Assembly (NCBI GenBank): GCA_029961685.1
Contig: JARWKL010000010.1
Location: forward strand, 62,001-126,000
Source of the DNA: Aristolochia californica
Taxonomy: Eukaryota; Streptophyta; Magnoliopsida; Piperales; Aristolochiaceae
Length of the DNA stretch: 64,000 nucleotides
Reading direction: 5' to 3'
In this document: in pieces, positions 11,901 to 23,900 of the stretch
Numbering within the stretch: the first letter of the stretch is position 1
Layout of the letters: every line of letters starts with the position of its first letter
Notes under the pieces: generated by a model
Told to the model about the DNA's origin: nothing
What the model saw: the letters and a program-made list of their open reading frames with translations, nothing else
Database searches by the model: none
Translations under genes and position numbers: made by a program

Positions 11901-14900
11901 TCGAGGCGTGCATGTCAGAGGTTTTTAAATTAAACCCGGATTCCTAATCTGGGGAAATGGGCTTTGTGTCAAAATTATTAAAGCCAGTCCCAAATTCCCA
12001 AAAAGTAAAAGAGGGTAGCGTATCAGGTTTCCCATCGAGCATGTCCTTCACGACCTCCAATGTGAAATCCACTCAACCACATTCCAAAACATCTCAAAAA
12101 TCAAATTTGACGAGTCAAGAGTGTATCCCGAGATCTGATCTCATCTTGGAAATGGAGTCTACCCCAAATTCGAATTCAAATATTCAATCCCCATTCAAAA
12201 TATTTCAAATCTCAAGTTTGAAGAGTCAGATGTGTATTCCGAGATCTGACCTTGTCTCGGAAATCGAGTCCACCCCTATCTCGAATTTAAACTATGGCGT
12301 CCAGAACGAGAGTGAGTCAGAGCCCACTTCCACTTTGCAGAGCTCCAATATGATTCTTCTCATACTACAGACAGTTCCTTGTCAGGAAAGTCTACCTGTT
12401 CAGCTTTTTCAAACCCCGAAAATACTCTCCCCTATTTCCGCCTCATTTTTCTCATCTTTTCCCAAACCCCCTGTCTAAACCTCTCTTCCAGAAAGGCCCT
12501 CCCAATGGTTCTGCATCGTATCAAGAGACAAGTACGCATGCTTTGAGGATATCTGGTGATTACAAGCATGAAGATGATTTCGGAAATATAAAAAGGCAAA
12601 AAGAGAGGTTTAATCAAAACCTCGAACCAAGCATCTCGCATGTTCGTCAGATTGAGGGCCCAATACTACTCTCGGGATCTAAGACCTCGAGTTCCGAGAT
12701 GACAGGATGCCATCTTAAAAGTGGATCTAACTCTGTCTCTTTTGAGGAATGGACTAAACACATGCCCGGAGCCGCCCTCACAGACCTAAACCTTTGTTCC
12801 ACTCCTGTGGAGCAAGACTTCGTCTCTGCAAGAACAGTAAGGCAGACGGACTCCACCCCACCTCAGCGCACTCACATGGAGCTTGAGCAGTTGGAACTTC
12901 CAGACCTAGAAAAATCCCCCCTGGTCTCTCCACCTATCCTGGCTACATATCAAAGAAGAAGAAGGCATTTGGAAATTGATTTACCGAAGAGAGAATCTAC
13001 TTGACTTGCTGAGAGGAAGAGTAGCTGAAATAGTGACAGGGCAAATATCCACCCGACTTCTGACTAAAAAACCTTTTTGCTCTTTCAAGGGCACCTCCAT
13101 TTGAGATAATTGGAGCAATCTGGCAAGGATGCACATTGGGACCAAGGTTCAAGTAATGGAGTGGACTCCCCCGGAGGTTGGTTACTTAAAATTGAATTTT
13201 GATGGCTCTTTTCTTGGCAATCCGGGGATCGCTGGTTTTGGGGTGTGATTTCAGATTCATCTGGAAATCAGTGTTTCTCTTTTGCTGGTCCGTTAGGCAT
13301 CTCAAACTCTTCGTCGGCAGAGTTACATAGCCTTCTTAATGAGCTCCGTGTGTTCAGAGACAACTGCAGTGGGCCTATTCACATGGAAAGGAGACTCCAA
13401 GGTAGTGATTGGTTGGTGCCAGCATAATTCCCCTTTGCCATGGTGTTACGGTCCCGAGTCATGGATCGAGTAACACAGTGTGGGATTTGTGAATCCAGCA
13501 CTGGTACTGAGTTGCTGGACTCGGTATGAGTGTAAACAAAAATCTTCCTTGCTGGTTTTCTCTCACGTGGACAAGACTTGATGGATACAATATCTTGATT
13601 GCTAAATATATGAAGTTAAGCCATCAATATTGACCAGAAATAAGTAAGGAGAATACCTTTCTTTGTTCTCACGGAAATCAGGGTTTCCTCTCTTGATTTG
13701 GTTGTAGCAAGGCAAGCTATGTACACCTAGCTTGTAGCAATCCTTGGTCCACGTGCATGAATGATTATCCTCTCTTTTCTTGCTGGTTCCAAGCTTAGGA
13801 ACAGCAATTAATCTCCTTCACGTGGACCAGAAAACTCTCCACTTGTTGCTCGTCAAGAGGGTTAGACCCCTTGATGGTGGCTGACGTTGATGAAGAGGGA
13901 GAACCCTCTCTTTGGGCTTGGAAAAGGGGCAGGAAGCTCCTTTTCTTAGTATGGATGATGGAGGATGAATTTGGGTGAAGATGGATGGCAACGGGGGGTG
14001 AAGGATAGGTTGGATTTTTGGAGTAAACCCTAAACTCGAGATCAAGAGGTGATCTCAACCTGTTTAGACTAGGTTATTCTAAAATCTCAAAGCTTACCTA
14101 TTTCATTCATACCTATCCCTTAAATAGGGAGTTTTAGGGTTAGGGTTACAATAATTTCCCCTAATGCCCTTACATATAAAGTAATTAGAAATAACTCCTA
14201 CTTAAAACAATATAAGAAATAAATCTTACTCAAAGAAATATAAGAATTAAATCCTATTGAGTGAGTTGTTGTTGTCTTCTTCGTTGTGTGACTCGGTGTG
14301 CTATTGAGTCCACAGCACATGGAGGCATTGAGACATATTTCAGGAGATTTTAGATACTGCATCATCATTTTCTTGTATTTGGTCTCACATTCCGAGATCT
14401 ACAAATTCGACAACTAACGTGCTTGCCAAGCAGGAAGCTTCCCTGCAATCTCTTGTTGTAAGGGATTTGCTCCCTCATCCTTTGTAAATTTTCTCTTGGT
14501 AATATAAATACATCTTTTTTTTTTTTTTTTTAAAAGCCTTGCTGAGGGAGAGTGTTGGTCTCTCGAATACCAGTGGTTATGTTCGTTGATTTTTCGTCGA
14601 GTTCAGCAATGATTTTGTCAGTGTATTTTCCGTTTCTTTCCGTCTATTGTATTCGCATAAGGTTTCGTTATTTCTATCGGAGGTGTATCAACGCTATCGG
14701 GAATACATCGTCTGTTAAGATTTCGACAGTGGATTTTCCGTTTCTTTCCATCGATTGTATTTGCACAAGGTTTCGTTATTTCTATCGGTGGTATATCAGC
14801 ACTATCGGGAATACATCGTCTGTCAAGGTTGGTTTATTTTCATTCGATTTCAGCAGTGAAGATTCATTGTTCTTTTTTTTTGCTTGAAAATCTTTATTCC

Positions 14901-17900
14901 TGTTATCAGGCTACATCAGCATTCCTATACAAGTGTTAAAACCCAAATGGTGAAGTTTTTTTATGTCCCCGAGTGTTTGGATTCACATGTTTTGTTCACT
15001 CACTCAATAATTCTGCTGTCAGGTTGTCCCCTCGTTCTATAAAATGTGAATTTTTGGGAATCATCAAAACGTTATGAGTGCTATGATCCTAAAAATCTCT
15101 TGTACAGAAGCCTCTAGTAGTAGTTCGGTTAGTTGTGCTTTTCATCACTTCATTACCTATGGAAGCAGTTTGTGGCGTGCCTTCTTTGACTAATCGAAAG
15201 GTGTACATGTGTTTTTTGCTATTGTAGAAAGTAGTATGTCTACCTAGAGTCGATGAGCATGATCTTCTTAATTAATTGTGGTAGATATCAAAATGCAAAC
15301 AAAAGATAATTGGGCAATAAGAAAGAAAGTCTCAAAGACATCCACCCTGATAGTTGGTCTCTATCCGGCTGCTACAAATCTACTGTCGTGGCTTATAATG
15401 GTGGCTTGCACGAGGTCCCGTGTTCCTCTATCAGTTAAGACTACCATCTCAACGTCTTTGGCTTGTTTCCAAAGAGGTTATAACAAGCCTTGCTACACTG
15501 AAAAAGGAATAGAGCAGAAGGATGGGATAATGCAAAGGATTAAAGGACTCCAACAAGTGATCAAAGGACACAAATTTGGAGATCGTATACCTGGTCCCTT
15601 TTTGTGTACAAGTACGAACAACTTTGTGAAGAGACACAGGGAAATGTAAATCAATTACCTCAAGAAGCAATAGATAAGGAAGGCATCAACATAGGCTGGA
15701 GAACATTGGAGCTATAACATTGGAAGGTGTCTGTCTCTTGTATACCTGTGAAAGCTTGTATGACACCAAAATATTCACAAGAACTGGCACATCATTTGGA
15801 AACACCTACTATAATAATCAATAAAGGAAACAAAGTACCAATAACCAGAAATACTAGGAATCCAATATGGATCCCATAAACCTGAATGAACTATCTCATA
15901 TAAACTCTGACTATGTTGTGAAGGAGAAGGAAAATTGGTTTTTTGGATCTTGAGTTTATTAGCTGGAAAAGAGGTTTCCTAAGTTGGCTAGTCATTTTGG
16001 GATGGGCCTTGGACCCAACTTAACAATGGTATTTCCCTAGTTGACATGAATCACATTGAAAAGATAAGGTGGAAAGTAACTTTGGAAACAACTACCTAAT
16101 GGAGATGGATGTCCTAGCTTCATGTGGAATTGGAAGGAGGATTCAGTTATTTGGAGTGTTGAGGGTGAATTAATGGAACATTCCCCCCCAAAAAAAGTAG
16201 AGGTCTCCACTTTCAACACCTTGAACCAATCGTCTTCCTCGTCTAAATGTCCTGAAAGACTCAATAAGTAGGAAAAAGGGTTATGTAGTACTATAAGGAT
16301 TTTTTAAGTTGACTCACAGACAATACAATTTACTGGGAATTTAGGAAAGAATAAAACAGATTCTAGGGACAAGGAGGAAGTAGGTTGAACTGTCCCAACA
16401 CCATCAATAGAGGAAAGACAACCATTTACCAATGTTACATTTTTAATTGTGATGATTGATCAAGAGAGGAAAACACTGAAGACGTAGCATGGCACCAGAC
16501 AGAATCAATGACCTAAGGAGAAACTGAACCCACATGGAATGCAGATGTACCTGAACTTGCTGTAGTAGATGTGGCAATAGGAACATTCTGGCTCATGGAT
16601 GAGAAGGTAGCTATCAATGGGACCATGCGCTAAGCTTGCTACTGAAGCTCGGCAGGTGCACTGGGAAGAATGCCAACTCTACTAGTAGTTGAGGCTTTCT
16701 CATCTTTTGTAACACTTGAATTAGCCCAAGCAGGCTTACTATATTTGTCCCTGCATTTGTCTTATTAGTGATAAGTATGCACACGATGAGCACATTGCAT
16801 TTCACTGCTACCTACCACACCTAGAGATATCTTTGCCTCGACCACGACCACCTTGTCCATGCTTGTTGGTGGTTTTTGAGCGTTGTTGCTTGCTAAAAAA
16901 GAAGAGAAGCCGCCTCTCTATCTTTTTTTTATGGAACCACTGCTAGTTCAGATTGATTAACTCGATTAAATAGCTTGGTGAGCGATGGTACATCACTTGT
17001 TGCAAGAATCTCTGCTTGATAAATCCATTGCAGTTCATTGTCCCCTACAGGTGTGACACCCCTCTTCAAGGCAAACAACTGAGTATATAATTGGTATACT
17101 CTTGACAAATTGCTCTCTTGAGCATACAAGAACTCAAGGACAATCCAAATTTATTTGACAGTCTCACAATTCATGACCTGCCTTTCGAATTATGTATCCA
17201 TACTATTGAGCAACCAGAACATAACTTGACTGTCTTTTGCTTTCCAATTGTTTGTAAGCAACTGTGGAGGGTCATTTGTTAGATATTTGGCTTTCTTCTT
17301 GGCTTTCAAGTAGATTTTTGCAAATCTGCTCAACTCAAATAATTTGCACCACTAAATTTCTCTGTAGTAATAATAGTTGTATCTTTCCATTTGAAATACT
17401 CCTTTCATTGAGGACACAACTTCCCCCAAATCAAACATGATTGCTACTCAAGGCACATCAAATAACACATAATGTAGTTCAACAACGAAATTCAAGCATC
17501 CCCCCCCCCCTCTGGTGCATCCCTTTGCTCAATACCTTCCAATCTGGCATCAGCTTCTGGTTTGATTGTTGGTGCATCGGAAGGAATTTGAGCAGCTCCT
17601 TTGCTCCCATGATGCCCATCTGCTACGTGCGTCATGCAAAGGTTGTTGATTTCTGGTCCTCTCCCGGCTGCTGGGACCTTAACTTCAGGCGTGGCATCTC
17701 TGAATCGGAAGCTGTAATGGCGTCTCAACTCCTCTCTGATCTCCACAGCATCAACATCAGACCTTTCCAGGCAGACAAGATCATCTGGACTCCTGATTCC
17801 AGCGGCGTATTCACGATCTCCTTTGCATATCAGCTCATCACCGAGAGACTTGGCGATTATCCACTCCATGACAGTGCCAATGGAAGATCTCTGCTCCTCT

Positions 17901-20900
17901 GAAGGCCCGATTTTTCTTATGGTATCCTGATGGCAGACAATCTTTGAAGGTGTGGCAATTCTGCCCCTTGCCACTTATGCCCCTTCTGTTCCTAGTATGA
18001 TGAATCCATTCAGCACCTTCTCTTGCACTGCTATTTCTCTTGGAGCATCTGGACCAGTGTCTTACAACACATTGGTCTTCAATTCTGCATACACGAGAAC
18101 CTGTTGGGCGCTTGCGAGACCCTATTGGATCCTCCCCTTCCCAAGCTGGGGAAGACCCTGCTCTCTGCTTGTCTTGGGCATATCCCTTGGCTGCTATTGC
18201 AAGAAAGGAACAACCGCCGCTTCAACCAAAAGTTCAGAACTATTGAGGAAATTTTGGACCTGGCTGTGGGCCATATCTTTTCCTTGTTGAACTCCCGCAA
18301 GGATTTCAACAACATTAATGGCATCTCTTTGCGGACCAACTGGCGCTGCATCGTCCACATGGCTGGAAATCATCGCCCTCCAGCCTGTATTCCTTGGGCT
18401 CCTCCCCCGCCTGGTTCAATCAAATTAAAATTTGATTGCAACGCTTTTGGAAACCCAAGGCCTGCTGGGTTCGGTGGTGTCTTCCGTGACCTTGTGCTCC
18501 ATCCTGATTTCGTATGCCGGTCCTATGGGAACCTCCAACTCCACCACTACATAGCTCTTTGCTCTCTACCAGGGTCTTGCCATATTTCGCGATTGTCTTC
18601 ATGGCCCGCTCATTGTTGAAGGCGACAAGTTGTCATCCAATGGTGCTCCTCCTCGGCCACCCCCCTTGGTGGCATGGGCCCATTTTTCACCTAGTTTTTT
18701 ACGTCGTCTCTACCCTGCTCAGCTAATTCCTTAGCTGATGGTTTTGCTAAGAGAGGAATCTACCTCCACTATTATAAAAAAACAACGAAATTCAAGCAAA
18801 AATCAATCAAAATATACCCAATAGGTGCACATATGGTGTGGGCCCCAATCATAGGTGAAAGCTTAGGGCATTCGAGAAACGACTTATATGATTATACCTA
18901 TTATACAAGAGAAATTACAGAAGAGGAACCAGATCCCTGACAACCAACAATTGTAGGGTAACTCTTTGCTAGGCAAGCACATCTGCTACCGAATTTTTGG
19001 ATCTCGGAATGTGAGACCACATACAAGATAAAATTGAGGTAATTTCAAGAATCTCCCAAAAAATGTCCCAATAGCGCCACGGGGGAGGGGATGCACACTC
19101 ACACCATCCAATGACCACCTTCGAGTCCCCTTCAATATGAAGGGGATCGTTGCACTTATCTCTGAAAACATGGAGCCCGTTGAGGAGGCCATGAAGCTCC
19201 GCAGACGTAGAATCGGCGATTCCTAAAGGGCCGGCATATGAGAAAAGTTGGTTGCCAAATTGATCCGAAATAACCCCTCCGATTCCAGAGATCCTGGGAT
19301 TACCGAGAGAAAAGCCATCAAAGTTCAACTTAAGGTAACCAGGTTCAAGATCCTAGAGTGCATCATAGTCAAATTACTTCAGTTTTCACGGATAGGAGTA
19401 CCCACAAAGGTGGAAAAAGACTTCTTAGTCAAGAGCCAAGAGGAAATATGTCCCACTACTTGGTCTGCCACACGATCAGCTGCTTCACTTTTTCCATTAA
19501 ACCTCCTTCGATTGCGTTCATTCCAAAGTCCCCACGGGATGAAACTAGCACAAGTAGAGAGCATCACTTTTTCGAGGTCGGGAAGGGAAGTACCAAGGAG
19601 CGACTTACTGAATAAGAGCAGATCGGCCGCCATGCAGAATTGCAACCCCAACATGCTAAGAATGGAAGTCCACACCTTCCATGTGAAGATGCATTGAAGT
19701 AGAATGTGACTTACGGTCTCAGCGTTAGTGTTGCAAAAAGGGCACATGGGGTCGATTGAGGGGTGACCTCTTCTTCTAAGCATGTCTGCCGAGAGAATCT
19801 TGCCATGATAGGCACTCCACATGAAGAATTTTATCTTAGGAGGAGCACAAAGACGCCATACAAAATAGATCTCATGTTCCGGTTGAGACGGATTCCAACC
19901 ATTGATGAATCCGAAAGCAGATGATACCAAGAAAGTGCCTCTTTTGTTCAGCCACCAAATGAGCTTATTTGCCACCATAGGATGAATTTTTACCTAGATT
20001 ACAGAGTCCATCAAACGGCTGGCCTCTAGTGCCTTCGTATCCGAATGAACTCTTCTGGGATGGAGGCTCATACCACCCCCCTCAAAAGCACCGGCCACTG
20101 ATATATCTCTGCGGGTAGAGAGGAGAAACAGGCTTCTTAAGGCATTCTGTAGCGGCTCCTGCCCCATCCATAGGTCATCCCAAAACTTGTGGGATCTACC
20201 GTTTCCAACATAGAATCTACTGGCAGAAGAAATTTTTGGAAGAAGTAGGTATAGTGCTCTCCAAATTGAAGATAGACCTCTCCGATTACCCCCTGACATC
20301 CACCAATGAGCGATACCACCAAGCTTGGCAAGAACCATTTCCTTCCAAAAGTTTGAAAAGTGAGTATTGAATTTCCATAACCATTTTAGGAGCAATGCTT
20401 GGTTCATATCCTTGGATTTCCGAATCCCCAAGCCACCCATATTTTTTGGGAAATAGACATCATCCCATCTGACCAGATGATATTTAAAAGCATCACTCGA
20501 TCCTCTCCATAGAAATCTTCTTTTGAGCTTATCTATAGTCTTACATATGGATGTACGACAGGGCATAAAAGATAGTGCTTCATTTGGAATACTTGCAATG
20601 CAAGACTCGAGGAGGATGAGCCTCCTAGCCTTACTAAGTAAACTCCTTTTCTAGGTTGCTAGCCGGGATTCAATTTTCTCAACCACCCGATTCCAAAAAC
20701 TTTTGCAAATGCAACCGTTGAATAATGGTAGGCCAAGATAAGTTGTCGGTAAGTGACTTGTTGTATAGCCGAATATACTTGCCATCTCTGCAAGGAACTC
20801 AGGGCTAACATTACAACCCATGAGAGGTCTTTTCCCAATTAACCAGAGGCTAACTTGAAGAGACCCAAAACTGCTTTAATCTTTCTGGTTCCATCAATGT

Positions 20901-23900
20901 TACCAATTCCAAATATGATAGTATCATCTGCATACTGGAGGATGGGAATATTGAAAGCCTCTTATTATACTGTAATCCAAGTGAATCGGTAGTAGAAGCA
21001 ATTAGGACTTATGTCAGCCCTAATGATGATGATGCCAACTCACTTCAAGTTTGGAAGGTTTGTGTAGACACAGAATTGGGATAGAGAACCCAAACAACCT
21101 TTTAGGGGCATAGAAAACTCATAATGATGTTCAATTGACAGCACAAGCCATTAACTCTAATGTTATGGCATAAAGAAAGAGAAAAATGTTAACCTTTGAC
21201 TTCAATCAGTAGCAATTGCAGAGAAATCCTCTTCTGGAAAGAGTTTGTAGACTGTAGAAAATGGAGATTCTGGTTAAACTCCACAATAATCAGATTGATT
21301 GCTCTAATACCATATAAAAATAACAGAAATAGGAAATAAAGAAGAAGAATGAAATAGAGCAGGGAAAGTAGAAGATGCAGGAGTGCTGGTGTGTGGCACT
21401 GTTCATGAGGTGGATCTTGACCTCCTTTCATTAAATAGGTCACTGAAGTGAATAATGTATACAATGATAGAAATGCTTCTCTAGGTAAACCTAATCTCCT
21501 AGAATATAAGACATAAATCTCAAAATTTATCCTAACATTCACTATAAATGGATGAACACTATCCTACTCCTAGAGGAAGAATACATGTATGTAAAATGAC
21601 CAATTACACTTGCACTAACAACTTTAACGTTATGAATCCCCAACTTGGTGGTGTTGTAAATGTTCACGTTATTCCAGCTTCTTCTTTGAGCTTGATCACC
21701 TTGTGAGATTTTCTCTTTACATCTTGCCTTGAACTCCATAAACCCTCAAGCTAGAGTTTGTAACTTCAACTTGCACAAAAAATCTTCAATCTTCAATCTC
21801 ACTGTCTTTAGTACCTTTGGCTGCAAATTCTTTATCTTTTACTGATTGCTAGGTCAAGTGCTGAAGCAAAATACAAAGATATGGTTCATATTACATGTGA
21901 GATGTTGTGGGTGAAGTCAATCCTTGCAGATATTGGGTTTTCCACCTCAAAGCCTATGACAATGGCATGTTACAATCTTGCTACGATCGATGTTGCAAAG
22001 AATCATGTTTTCCATGTGATAACCAAATATATCAAAGTGGACTGCCACTTTATTGGCATACTGTGATAAAGAAGCTGGTTTCTACACCTTATTTTCAATT
22101 AGCAGACCAGTTAGGAGATTTGAAATTTAAGAGAGATAGACTGAAGAGAGGAGAAGGAGAGAAGAAAGTGGGGAAGATGGGAAAAGGAGACTGCATGATT
22201 CTCAGTCTTGATAGGGAGTCTGGTCGACCCCTAATTCTCTTGTCACACAACTTAAATGAATTACAAAGAAAAAGGACCATATTGCCCTTATCACTCTCAC
22301 GATAATTACATCCATAAAACAGCAATGAGAAGTGATAAAAATTACACCTCTAGACTTCCCAACTTAACCTCTTTCTAAGTAGAACATCAAGACATAATAA
22401 AAGCCCAGTACAACAGCAAAATACCCTTGAAATCTAACAAGATTTTTTTACCAAGGCTCTTCTAAAGGCCAGTATGATTCTTTATGTAACAAGCTGGGCA
22501 TGTTTGATAGTTATGATCCAGCTTAAGTAGGACTGTAGAAAACGTCAGTTAGGGTTGTATGATTAGTTCCTTTCTATTAGCTAGTTTCTTATTTTATTAG
22601 TTTTTCTCATAGTGAGGATATAATTATAAGTTAAATTTAAGTGGGATAATCTATAAATACAAGTAAATAAGGACAAGAGAGGTTTGATCTTCTCCTCTCT
22701 TTTTGCGGCAACTAATCTTCTTTCTTCCCCTTGTCAAACCCCTCTTCCCATGCTCGACCTTTCTACTCTATTCTTTCACTTTCTCTTTTCCTCAAAAGAA
22801 ATCTAAACATGGATTTCTTAATAATGTCAGCGACACCTTGCAATATAAAGCTTAAAAACATAGCTAAAAAGATGACCCATAGACATTGTACTGACAACAG
22901 TTTCTGACCAGTAACTGACATAAATTCATAGGCAAAATCACCAAAATAACACTGATTCCATACTCTCTAACGATCTTTTCACATCTGGAGCAATTCTATG
23001 TAGGAGCAATTCTATGTAGCATACCATATTTTATTTGATCCTGGTCGTTTGGAGATACTTGTAGATACCTCATGATGCCACTGAGCATGTTCCCAAGTAT
23101 CATATTTTTCTTTTCGTGCCCGACTCCGCAGTTGTGTGCATAAATAGCCTGGCTTGATCGATAATTTGCAAAATTTTGCATCAGAATTTTACCAGAACTT
23201 GATTTATCATCATATATTTAGTTCAATTATTAATTTGTGATCTGCATATACACTTGTTTCCCATTTAGAGTTTGCCGGTAGGATGAATCGAATAGTCCTA
23301 CAAGTACTTCACACCCTGTTTGGCTACCTGGAGACTAGGTTTATTCCTGTGTTGTTAAATGCATATTAATAGGGTAGTAGAACTGTGAAGCTTTTGTTTC
23401 TCTTTTCAGTTATTTTTAACATTTCTTTGATGGTTGCCCATGTATACTCAAAAGCGTTTTTTTGCCAGTCCAAGAGCTCTCGCCTTACTTTATTGCAGAA
23501 TTCATTAGAATATAATCCTGTCGTGCAGACAAATAATGACTTGTCAGGTGAGTTGCTGGTGTTTTTTCATACTGTAGTGGCTACTGTTTGATTTTTTTTC
23601 TCCTTTAGATGTTGTCTGTCCTCTTTTCTTCAGCAGAAACGATTGGATTACCTTTAGGAGGAATTCCATCATGTCCAAAGAAGAGTGAGCTGAAGGTTGG
23701 TGAGTCATCAGCATTCTTCACCTATGTTAAAGTTAATCCAACAACAAGGAACAAATCACCCAGGTTGGGTTGTCCAGAGGATAATATGTCTCAAACAGAA
23801 GAGGCCCATGAAAAAGAAAGACTTCCTATGATGCATAGGCAAGTGACTGGCGTGGACAAATGTCAAGATAAAGAATCATGGGAGTACAACATTTCCAAAA

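Larger units (their letters stand above)
10324..14535 (+). mobile_element. LINE-B, internally deleted LINE with nested solo LTR
   Basis: A plus-strand LINE flanked by 16-bp direct repeats (10,308-10,323 and 14,536-14,551, AGCCTTGCT then 14 of 16 matching overall). It keeps the 5' leader, all of ORF1 and the RNase H end plus 3' UTR, but the endonuclease and RT are absent. ORF1 ends near 13,004 and RNase H starts near 13,150. An unrelated 874-bp solo LTR (13,444-14,317) is inserted in the RNase H coding part. The element ends with TAAATACATC and a T-rich tract. It resembles a non-autonomous deletion derivative and must have used another LINE's machinery if it moved in this form. Confidence 0.8.

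Noticed and set aside
15278..15649. 123-residue plus-strand frame
   Set aside because: No start context, domain or splice support; lies within decayed copia-C sequence.
18885..21005. Target-site duplication for LINE-E (CTTATAT / CTTATGT near both ends)
   Set aside because: Too short and imperfect, and the element ends are not certain.
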